Shown: piece by piece, positions 1-6,616 of the stretch | Position numbering within the stretch: the stretch's first letter is position 1 | Layout: each line of letters begins with the position of its first letter | Assembly (NCBI RefSeq): GCF_020554865.1 | Contig: NZ_JAJCIC010000011.1 | Span: forward strand, 1-64,000 | Length of the DNA: 64,000 bases | Source of the DNA: Lacrimispora sp. 210928-DFI.3.58 | GTDB taxonomy: Bacteria > Bacillota > Clostridia > Lachnospirales > Lachnospiraceae | Direction: 5' to 3' | Notes under the pieces: generated by a model | Databases searched by the model: none | Told to the model about the DNA's origin: nothing | The model's input: only the letters and a program-made list of their open reading frames with translations | Translations under genes and position numbers: made by a program

Positions 1-58
1 TTCATTGATTTTTCAATGGATTCTGCGGGGGTGCGGTTACTTTTTCATTTAACTAAAT

Positions 59-100
59 CATAGCCGCACTCTCCGGCATTATCACCGGAAGGCGGCTATG
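59..100 (-). terminator. Hairpin terminator of the downstream repeat lipoprotein gene
   Basis: Nine-base arms CATAGCCGC (59-67) and GCGGCTATG (92-100) enclose a second stem TCCGG/CCGGA. It lies about 25 bases past the stop of the lipoprotein gene ending at 125. The U-tract on the minus strand is weak (gatttagtt), so efficiency is uncertain. Nothing else is recognisable in 1-124. Confidence 0.6.
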
Positions 101-124
101 GTTCTTATCTGCTCTCAATATTGC

Positions 125-946
125 TTATTTTACTCCTGTTGCCATGATGGCCTTAGCTGTCAGCGTGCCCTCATAGATGACAGTGGCTGTGTCCCCTACC
201 TTCAGGTTCTCAAACATATCTTCCGGGCCTACGAAGGAGAAGAAGGTGTTTTCCGGATCCTTAGTGTCCAGGACAATGTAGCCTGCCTCTGCCTCTACTA
301 CGGTTCCGGTCAGGGTGTAGATCTCAGCATCCTCGGAATCCATGGCATCCTCTGTGACGATCCTGGTGGCAACCGCAAGATCCACGGTGTCCTCCGGATC
401 TCCATAGTATGTAACCTCTGCCTCTGATCCCTCCTTCAGGCCATCCTTTGTTACCTTCTGGGCAATGATGGTGTTGAAGGTATAGGTGCCCTCTGCTGTC
501 TCTAAGGTCAATGTCTTATCATCTGCTGCTGTAATAGTGCCGCTTACCACAATATCTGCATCCTCTTCTTGAGAAGCATAGATATCCACGCTTCTGGCAG
601 CTGTGGCATCAGACAGCTCTCCTGTATAAGCGATCTCTACCTCATCGCCTGCCTTTACTGCTTCTGCTCCCATGAGCTCTGCCTGGGAAATGTCAAATTT
701 TGCTTCCTTCCCATCACTGTCTTGTACCGTTATCACCTGTGTCTTGTCATCTGCTTCTGTTACAGAGCCGTGAAAATACTCCTCTTCTACATCCTCTTCC
801 TCCTGCTCTGCTTCGGCTGCTGCCTCTGAGGCCGCTTCTGTACTTTCAGCAACAACTGCCGCTGTTGTCTCTGGTGTTTTTGATGAGCACGCTGTCATTC
901 CAATGGCAGCTGCCATGAGCGCAATGGTTAAATACTGTTTCTTCAT
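125..946 (-). CDS. Lipoprotein with three tandem beta-rich repeat modules
   Basis: A 273-residue exported protein of unknown function. Residues 1-21 are a lipoprotein signal ending in the lipobox-like TACS, so Cys20 is the probable lipid anchor. A low-complexity Glu/Ala linker (about 25-55) follows. The rest is three diverged copies of a 60-70 residue module (about 57-125, 130-200 and 208-273), each with the pattern G-T/S-V/I...D.K.ItleT.dG...F...GlkxGDxxeVxYxG. This suggests small beta-barrel (OB-like) repeats on the outside of the membrane. The same module pattern occurs in the lipoprotein at 50125-50754. The start has a GGAG-type site (aaagaggagatcttatg). No enzymatic motif is visible; a ligand-binding or envelope-structural role is a guess. 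Confidence 0.75.
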   Translation of the reverse strand: MKKQYLTIALMAAAIGMTACSSKTPETTAAVVAESTEAASEAAAEAEQEEEDVEEEYFHGSVTEADDKTQVITVQDSDGKEAKFDISQAELMGAEAVKAGDEVEIAYTGELSDATAARSVDIYASQEEDADIVVSGTITAADDKTLTLETAEGTYTFNTIIAQKVTKDGLKEGSEAEVTYYGDPEDTVDLAVATRIVTEDAMDSEDAEIYTLTGTVVEAEAGYIVLDTKDPENTFFSFVGPEDMFENLKVGDTATVIYEGTLTAKAIMATGVK

Positions 947-1152
947 AAGATCTCCTCTTTTCTATGGCTGACACTACTGGCTGGCCGTATCAGCCCTCCA
1001 TTTCAACCATACGATACATATTACTACGAAACGTTTTATTTTACTATTGATAATTTTTTAATTTTTTGTAAATATCATGAATTTTGTGTGTCCTATTGCT
1101 CCCTGTATCACATTTTCCGGTCATATGTATCCATTCCATCCTGGGATCTGTT

Positions 1153-2121
1153 CTATTTGCGGCAGGGCAGCTGATGCTCTCTCCTGCGCCGTCTCTGCCC
1201 GGTCCACAGCAACAGCAGGAGCACCAGCCCTGTCCCAATGCCCAAGAGCCCTGCTGCCACTGCGATGACGAAGCCGCTTCTCACCCAATACCGCAGAGGC
1301 TCTGAAGCCTCCTCTTTCCTCTTCTCCGGCTCTGCAGCTGCCTCCTGGCTTTCATCCAGGACCTGCAGTCCTTCTGCCCCCTGCTCTGCGGGCTCATATT
1401 CCATCTTAAGCTCATAGATCCCCGGCTCCTGCACCCATATATTTCCTTTATATACGATCTCATAATCCCTTAAACGCTTTTGTCCCGTTGCCAGTGCGCG
1501 GCGGGAGATTCCCCCGCTCTCATCCTCATAAGGCCCGCCGTCCCAGACCAAGGAGGTGATCCTGTATGCCTCCTCCGGCAGTCCCAGCATGCGCAAAAGC
1601 TCACTGCCATGGGAGACAGCCTCCTCCAATGGCATTTCACCTCCTATTACCACATCGCCCAGCTGGTACTCCCCGGCCCCATAGGAGTGAAAGAGAACGG
1701 GCACAAAAAATCCTTCCTCCCATTCCTCCCGCAGGATATGCCTTTCTCCGGCAGAAAGTTCCCCCTCCGCCGGCTGCCCTGACTCCTCCTCCACCGGAAT
1801 GGACTCCGGCAGGACCTCCGCTGCCTCCACGCCCTTATATACCACTGTGCGCTCCAACGTGCGGCTCACTCTGGCTCCCGGAAGCTCCTTTACCTCCCAG
1901 CCGGAGAGACGGTACTCCTTTCCGCTCTCATCACGGTAAACAGGCTCTGGCTCCTTAAGACCCTGCAGCTCCTCCTTATCCAGCTGTCTGGTGACTGTAA
2001 GGGGTTCTGCAGCTTCTGCACAAATGCTGATCCCTATTGTCCAAAGCCCTACCACGAACATGACTGTCCATCTCCCGGCACGGCATAAAGACGGTTTTCT
2101 GTTTTTCCTTTTTTCTTCCAT
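1153..2121 (-). CDS. Exported protein with C-terminal membrane anchor, unknown function
   Basis: A 322-residue protein of a family I do not recognise. The start chosen is ATG at 2121 because GGAGG lies just upstream (cggaggaattgatatg); a longer frame from 2190 lacks a good site. Residues 1-38 look like a signal peptide (basic start, hydrophobic core, cleavage near AEAAE). The middle is acidic and extracytoplasmic, with the repeated theme of a Tyr-containing 'VVYKG' / 'IVYKG' strand. A hydrophobic segment near residues 285-310 is followed by a basic RRRRR tail, giving a type-I membrane topology. It is preceded by a ChW/NodB deacetylase gene in the same direction, which fits an envelope role. 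No catalytic motif was seen. Confidence 0.65.
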   Translation of the reverse strand: MEEKRKNRKPSLCRAGRWTVMFVVGLWTIGISICAEAAEPLTVTRQLDKEELQGLKEPEPVYRDESGKEYRLSGWEVKELPGARVSRTLERTVVYKGVEAAEVLPESIPVEEESGQPAEGELSAGERHILREEWEEGFFVPVLFHSYGAGEYQLGDVVIGGEMPLEEAVSHGSELLRMLGLPEEAYRITSLVWDGGPYEDESGGISRRALATGQKRLRDYEIVYKGNIWVQEPGIYELKMEYEPAEQGAEGLQVLDESQEAAAEPEKRKEEASEPLRYWVRSGFVIAVAAGLLGIGTGLVLLLLLWTGQRRRRREHQLPCRK

Positions 2122-2399
2122 ATCAATTCCTCCGTTCCTTTGATCAAATGATCCATCGGATGGAATGTATACAATATGCGCGTTATTCACTTTTCAAGGT
2201 ACAGCTGTCTTTCATGTGATGATCGGGAAATGCGGGCCCTGAATGGATACCCGCGCCTGGCTGCTGCACAGGCGGATTCCTGAATGGAATCTTTGTAATT
2301 TGTATTATATAGAAGTTTTGTAAAAGTTGCAAGGGAAGAATGGGCAGATTTCCGGAAAAAAGAGATACCGGATACAACGCCCTGATACAGCGTATTCTG

Positions 2400-2429
2400 A
2401 TTCCCTGTGCAGGCCGATACACAGGGAAT
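2400..2429 (-). terminator. Hairpin between deacetylase and exported-protein genes
   Basis: Perfect 10-base arms ATTCCCTGTG (2400-2409) and CACAGGGAAT (2420-2429) with a 10-base loop, 40 bases past the stop of the deacetylase gene. No U-run follows on the minus strand, so it may be a weak terminator or mRNA-stabilising hairpin. The remaining 2122-2469 gap holds the leader of the gene starting at 2121; no confident promoter was assigned. Confidence 0.45.
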
Positions 2430-2469
2430 TGGGATATGCTGTACCGTTATCTTCCTATAAGCTCATATA

Positions 2470-3840
2470 TCAGCGGAACTGGCTGTATTTGTGGCCAGGG
2501 GCCATGCCTCCGCGGCTTGCTGCAAGCTCGCTGACTGTCACAAGCTGGTAACCTCTTGCCGTAAGGGCAGGGATCAGCACCTCTGCTGCGTCAGCGGTTG
2601 TTGTATAAATATCATGCATCAGGATAATATCTCCATCCTTTACCTGACTTAAAACAGTATCAATGGTCTTCTGGGCATTTCTGTGCTGCCAGTCTCTTGT
2701 ATCAATGGACCACATGATGGCAGGCATGCCCAGGGTCTGTAACACAGCCAGGGAATCAGCATCAACATATCCCCCCGGCGGGCGCATGATGACAGGTGAA
2801 ATGCCGCACTGGGCAGCGATCTTCTGATTCGTGGAAACGATCTGGCTGACGATCCCATCTGCATTCAGCTTGGAAATATATTTGTGGTCATGTGTATGGT
2901 TCGCCACCTCACAGCCCTGGGCTGCCATGCGCTGTATCACACTGCCATTGGCATTTACATTGGAGCCCACCATAAAGAAGGTCGCCCTGCCCCCGTTCGC
3001 CTGGAGGCTGTCTAAGATACGGCTTGTAACGGCTGCCCTGGGGCCATCGTCAAAGGTAAGGGCTATCATCGGTCTGGCAGGATCAATGGCATAGGCTGCT
3101 GCTGTCTCCGGCGGAGCACCTGCTCCCTTGGCGGTAACCGACGCCCGGATCCCGTCTACGCGCAGCCCTGCTGCCTCCACTCCGGCTGTGCCGCCATTTA
3201 CTGCCCATTCTGTCCACGAGCCATTCTGGAGCACCTTGTAATACAAGTCATAGCTAGCTGCCTGGTTTCCTGTGAGCTCCATGCGGATCGCCTCTAAGGG
3301 CATCTCACCTGCCGGATTTCCAATCTCGGCGCCGTCATAAGCCCAGTCCAGCCACCCGGAACCGCTTAGGTTTACCTGATAACGGATCCCCACCTGGTTT
3401 CCGCCAGGTATATTCACCAGATTCGCCTTCATAGCTGTCACCCATGTGGTGGGAGGCGCAGCACATGGGCTGTTGTCCGGTGTCACACTGCTCCAGCCCT
3501 GGCCGAATAAAAAGGCGCTGTAGAAAACCTGCAGCGGCTCTTGGAGCTGGGCTGGTTCCTGGGACTGTGCCGCAGCCGGCTGCTGTGCCTGCTCCCGGCC
3601 ATCCTGTGCCTGAGACGCTTCCTGGCCCCCAGCCACCTGTTCCTCTGCTCTTTCCCCGACCTGCACCTCCGTCACCGGCCCGGCACTCTGGCTGTTTGTC
3701 ATTCCCGGACCGGTCATCTCGGACTTTGCAGCACCTACGCCGACCGTGCCGGCAAATGCAGTCATTCCCTGGATACTGAACAGGACCCCGGCCAGCGCAA
3801 GAGCAGCCACTACCCGTGATCCCTTTTTCTTCATCATCAT
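2470..3840 (-). CDS. ChW-repeat polysaccharide deacetylase (NodB family, CE4)
   Basis: A secreted 456-residue enzyme predicted to remove acetyl groups from N-acetylated cell-wall or exopolysaccharide sugars. Residues 1-31 are a signal peptide. A Gln/Glu/Ala-rich linker runs to about 103. Residues 104-235 carry clostridial hydrophobic (ChW) repeats, seen as GWLDW...G and GSWTEW..NGG...G; these are thought to act in surface attachment. The NodB domain starts near 258 and has every CE4 motif: TFDDGP (262-267; Asp264 base, Asp265 metal), the His-box HTHDH (315-319), RPPGG, DTRDW and ILMHD. Start: the first of three consecutive ATGs, after AAAGGAGAAAG. Length and order match ChW deacetylases of Clostridia. 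The enzyme is likely active; the exact glycan is unknown. Confidence 0.92.
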   Translation of the reverse strand: MMMKKKGSRVVAALALAGVLFSIQGMTAFAGTVGVGAAKSEMTGPGMTNSQSAGPVTEVQVGERAEEQVAGGQEASQAQDGREQAQQPAAAQSQEPAQLQEPLQVFYSAFLFGQGWSSVTPDNSPCAAPPTTWVTAMKANLVNIPGGNQVGIRYQVNLSGSGWLDWAYDGAEIGNPAGEMPLEAIRMELTGNQAASYDLYYKVLQNGSWTEWAVNGGTAGVEAAGLRVDGIRASVTAKGAGAPPETAAAYAIDPARPMIALTFDDGPRAAVTSRILDSLQANGGRATFFMVGSNVNANGSVIQRMAAQGCEVANHTHDHKYISKLNADGIVSQIVSTNQKIAAQCGISPVIMRPPGGYVDADSLAVLQTLGMPAIMWSIDTRDWQHRNAQKTIDTVLSQVKDGDIILMHDIYTTTADAAEVLIPALTARGYQLVTVSELAASRGGMAPGHKYSQFR

Positions 3841-3905
3841 CGACTTTCTCCTTTAATCTTTCTTAATTTTTGCAAAGCTGTCAGAAACTCCCCCAGAGCA
3901 TGCTC

Positions 3906-4448
3906 CTACTCCTGGGCACTGCCGAATACGGACTGGCACAGCATAATGTACTCCTTATAATATACATGCTCCTCCAGCTCCCTGCACCCCCGTGCAATTC
4001 CCCAGTAATACCAGGCATGCTTTCCTTTGTCTTTTTCATTAAATCTCTCCCACAGGCCATCGCCCAGCAGCAGGTAATCCCTGGCCGTACACCGCATATT
4101 GCTGAGCTTGTCCCCCAATGCCAGTATCTTCGCTTCCCTGGACGCAAGAGCCAGATGATCGATCGTAGCACTCTTGCGCTCCTGCCAGCTTTTGGACTTG
4201 TCCTCGCTTTCCTCCATCACAAGGTCCGCTACCCTTGTCCCAAACCGTTCTTCAAGCTCTTTTCTGGTGACACCGGCATCCTCCACCACATCATGGAGCA
4301 GGGCAGCTGCGATCATCTCCTCATCGTCGGTAAAGCCCGACACAATGACGGCTGTCTCCAAAGGATGTGTGATGTAGGGGATGCTGGTCCCCTTTCTGAA
4401 TGCTCCTTCGTGGGCTTTTGCTGCAAACGCAACTGCTGCTTCTATCAT
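3906..4448 (-). CDS. Stand-alone HD-domain (p)ppGpp hydrolase-like protein
   Basis: A 180-residue protein resembling the hydrolase half of RelA/SpoT only. Visible motifs match that family: RKGTSIPYITHP (cofactor/base binding and first His), LLHDVVED (the HD dyad) and GDKLSNMR. There is no synthetase domain and no TGS/ACT region, so length and content match small alarmone hydrolases of the MESH1 type. Start: ATG at 4448, preceded by AAAGGAGCGTGCC; a 22-residue longer frame has no such site. It stands alone, divergent from the gene at 4972. Function as a ppGpp (or related nucleotide) hydrolase is inferred from family; other HD phosphohydrolase substrates are possible. Confidence 0.75.
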   Translation of the reverse strand: MIEAAVAFAAKAHEGAFRKGTSIPYITHPLETAVIVSGFTDDEEMIAAALLHDVVEDAGVTRKELEERFGTRVADLVMEESEDKSKSWQERKSATIDHLALASREAKILALGDKLSNMRCTARDYLLLGDGLWERFNEKDKGKHAWYYWGIARGCRELEEHVYYKEYIMLCQSVFGSAQE

Positions 4449-4580
4449 GGCACGCTCCTTTGGACTGCATATGTAGATGGTTATCCGGTATCTGTCCAGA
4501 GTATTCACTGGCATATATCATCATACCACACCGGGGAGACATTTTGAAGGGAATTGTAGTATCGAAATTATATAATTCTT

Positions 4581-4823
4581 TCTTACAGGTTACAGTTCAG
4601 GCGGCTGCTGGGAGGGCGGCTGGAGTGACTTTGCAGGACATTAGAAGCACTTAGTCAGCTGGTTTTTCCGTTCAGAGCAGCATCAATGATTGTTTGAGCG
4701 CAGCGAGTTGCGTTGATGCTGCTCTGGCTTTTCGGAAAAATCAGGTGTCTTAGTGCTTCTTATGTCCGAAACCGGAGCGCCAGCCGCCCTCCCGGCAGCC
4801 GCCTGAAGTGTAACTCTTACAGG
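4581..4823. repeat. Long-hairpin dispersed element, copy 1 (R1)
   Basis: The element occupies 4590-4814. Its ends are inverted repeats of about 34 bases (4590-4623 against 4780-4814, two mismatches). Inner arms continue the pairing (agaagcacttag against cttagtgcttct; agcagcatcaa against ttgatgctgct) up to a loop containing TTTGAGCGCAGCGAGTT, so almost the whole 225 bases folds on itself. It is bracketed by the 9-base direct repeat TCTTACAGG (4581-4589 and 4815-4823), which looks like a target-site duplication. It contains no ORF. It fills most of the gap between two divergent genes (starts 4448 and 4972). A second copy is at 26721-26968. Confidence 0.8.
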
Positions 4824-4900
4824 GTACTGCCGGAATGCTTCGGGAGAAATGGGCCGTGGACAGAAACTCTTACAGCTTCATTACACCTTCCAACTTGACC

Positions 4901-4929
4901 TTGTAAGAAAGGTGATTTTCTGCTATGCT
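4901..4929 (+). promoter_or_regulatory. Possible promoter of the ETTK-stalk membrane protein
   Basis: TTGTAA (4901-4906), 17 bases, TATGCT (4924-4929), 43 bases before the ATG at 4972. Both hexamers are imperfect matches to the housekeeping sigma consensus; the spacing is right. Confidence 0.4.
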
Positions 4930-4971
4930 ATAAAAGTATTTTCAGACCAAATTTTTCAGGAGGATCAAGTT

Positions 4972-6147
4972 ATGAATCGCCATTCATCATATACGGCCCC
5001 CCGCAGCAGCAGGGCCACAGGCACCTATGACAGCAGGCGCGGCAAAAGCAGCAAGCGGAACACCTACGACAAGCGCTCCTGGAGGGATAACCGGTTCCTG
5101 TCCAATCTGGTTTTCTATATTCTTCCCTTCCTGGTAGTCAATCTGATCCTGTTCTTTGCGATCACCTCCGCACCCAAGGTTCATTTGACCATATCCGATA
5201 CCACTGACTATAAAACCGTAAACGTATCCTTTGAAGTCAAGTCCCTTCTTCCCATCCGTGAGATGACTGCCACCCTGGAAGCCCAGCCTCTGGAGTTTGA
5301 GAAGGAAAAGGGCGTTTACCGCACTACTGTCAGCACCAATGGTATTGTAGATGTATACATAAAGGGCTGGAACGGAATGGAGGCCAGGGCAAGCGAGTCC
5401 ATCGCCATTCTGGATGATACTCCCCCTGTCATCGACCAAGAGGACTTCACCATGGAGAACGGCATTCTGGAGATCCGTGTAGAGGACAGCCAGTCAGGCG
5501 TGAATTTTAATGCGGTCTATGCCACAAATGCCAATGGAGAGACGGTAAAGCCCACCAGCTACAATAAGGACACCGGTCATATTGTCTTTGACATGACAAC
5601 AGAATCTCTGGATGTCTATGTGGAAGATTTTGCCGGAAATCCCAACCAGGCCTCCTACTCTATCCGCACAGCGGGCATTGATCTGAGTGACCGCAGCTTA
5701 AGCTTTGAGGAAGAGGGGGCTTCCAGCAGCTCCGGTTCTCCCTCCGCCGACTCCCAGACAAAGGGCACTTCGGCTGCAAAGGAGACCACAAAGGCTCCTG
5801 AGACCACCAAAGCAAAGGAAACTACGAAGGCCCAGGAGACCACGAAGGCAAAGGAGACTACAAAGGCCCAGGAGACCACAAAGGCAAAGGAAACTACGAA
5901 GGCCCAGGAGACCACGAAAGCTCCCGAAACCACAAAAGCTCCTGAAACTACAAAGTCTCCCGAAACGCCAAAGACCCCTGGTTCCACCCTGGCTCCCACA
6001 GCCCCAGGTTCCAATAACAATCCTACTGCTCCGGGCGGAAACACCACCTCCCCAGGTCCGGGAAGCACTTCTCCCACCACAGCTCCCCAGCCCTCCTCCC
6101 CGGAAGGCAATTCCGGCGATGAGGTGACAATCGTGCCATTGGGATAA
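4972..6147 (+). CDS. Type-II membrane protein with Ig-like domain and ETTK-rich stalk
   Basis: A 391-residue surface protein of unknown function. ATG at 4972 follows CAGGAGGATCAAGTT. Residues 1-38 are basic and cytoplasmic; one transmembrane segment lies near 40-60 (NLVFYILPFLVVNLILFF); the rest is outside. About residues 65-230 look like two Ig/bacterial cadherin-type beta domains (motif 'LDDTPPVID' and 'VEDFAGN'). From about 255 the sequence is low complexity, with 6/12-residue repeats of ETTKA(K/Q/P) and then a Pro/Ser/Thr/Gly-rich end. No LPXTG motif is present. Thr-rich stalks of this kind commonly span the peptidoglycan. It is one of only three plus-strand genes here and appears monocistronic. 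Function is not predicted. Confidence 0.75.
   Translation: MNRHSSYTAPRSSRATGTYDSRRGKSSKRNTYDKRSWRDNRFLSNLVFYILPFLVVNLILFFAITSAPKVHLTISDTTDYKTVNVSFEVKSLLPIREMTATLEAQPLEFEKEKGVYRTTVSTNGIVDVYIKGWNGMEARASESIAILDDTPPVIDQEDFTMENGILEIRVEDSQSGVNFNAVYATNANGETVKPTSYNKDTGHIVFDMTTESLDVYVEDFAGNPNQASYSIRTAGIDLSDRSLSFEEEGASSSSGSPSADSQTKGTSAAKETTKAPETTKAKETTKAQETTKAKETTKAQETTKAKETTKAQETTKAPETTKAPETTKSPETPKTPGSTLAPTAPGSNNNPTAPGGNTTSPGPGSTSPTTAPQPSSPEGNSGDEVTIVPLG
5769..5966 (+). repeat. In-frame tandem repeat coding ETTKAK/ETTKAQ
   Basis: About eleven 18-base units, alternating in pairs (36-base period), encode ETTKA followed by K, Q, P or S. Units differ mostly at third positions (gagaccacg / gaaactacg), showing an old repeat kept by protein selection or repeat turnover. 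Confidence 0.8.
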
Positions 6148-6177
6148 GCCAGCAGCCCCGGAGTTTCCTATGTAAAA

Positions 6178-6543
6178 AGAATCCTGCTCCGCAGGATTCT
6201 CTAGACTGTAGACAAACTATGTTTTCTGGAATGGGAGCTCGAGGGCAAAGCCCTCGAACTGGAATCACGCAGGTGGAATTCATTTCCACCGTAGTGTAAA
6301 AGTACGATTTCTAGGGGCGTTTGCCCTTGTACGAGGAAATCGTACTTTTTTCCTTCGCATCTGGAATTTATGGCGCAGCCATGAATTCCAACAGAGTGGC
6401 GACTTTGTCGACACTCTGAAGAATCCTGCTCCGCAGGATTCTCCGCCTGCGGCGGGTCGCGCAAGCGACATATTCCTATCCGCCGCAGTGCGATCCTTGC
6501 GGAGCATCTTTATTTCATAGGGAACGAAGTTTCCTATGAAATA
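6178..6543. repeat. Array of nine hairpins
   Basis: The 470-base gap between 6147 and 6617 is packed with palindromes. H1 6178-6200 (arms AGAATCCTGC/GCAGGATTCT); H2 6240-6256 (CGAGGGC/GCCCTCG); H3 6272-6290 (GGTGGAA/TTCCACC); H4 6298-6349 (14-base perfect outer stem with an inner hairpin); H5 6362-6390 (TGGAATT..ATGGC/GCCAT..AATTCCA); H6 6393-6417; H7 6420-6442, an exact copy of H1; H8 6448-6487 (TGCGGCGG/CCGCCGCA outer, GTCGC-GCAA-GCGAC inner); H9 6511-6543 (TATTTCATAGG/CCTATGAAATA, with an inner GAAC..GTTT). Small ORFs crossing it are composition artefacts. Confidence 0.85.
6298..6351 (+). terminator. Terminator of the ETTK-stalk gene (hairpin H4)
   Basis: Fourteen-base perfect arms (6298-6311 and 6336-6349) followed by a T-run at 6345-6351 on the plus strand. 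It lies about 150 bases past the stop at 6147. The A-run on the left arm would also give a U-run for minus-strand transcripts. Confidence 0.7.
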
Positions 6544-6595
6544 AAAAAAGGCGCACCTCTCTCCTCTGTATACCAAAGGAAAGCAGCAGCGCCTT
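6542..6595 (-). terminator. Terminator of the CoA-transferase/Mo-enzyme operon
   Basis: On the minus strand, AAGGCGC (near 6590) pairs with GCGCCTT (near 6549) and is followed directly by seven T's (6541-6549 complement). It lies 22 bases past the stop of the CoA-transferase gene ending at 6617. Confidence 0.75.
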
Positions 6596-6616
6596 TCTTC
6601 ATTTTATACACAGCTT

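Noticed and set aside
4590..4814. R1 considered as an insertion sequence
   Set aside because: Too short, without a transposase ORF; at most a non-autonomous element or structured RNA.
6201..6576. Small minus-strand ORFs across the hairpin array
   Set aside because: Frames cut through several palindromes, with no ribosome binding site and no protein-like composition.
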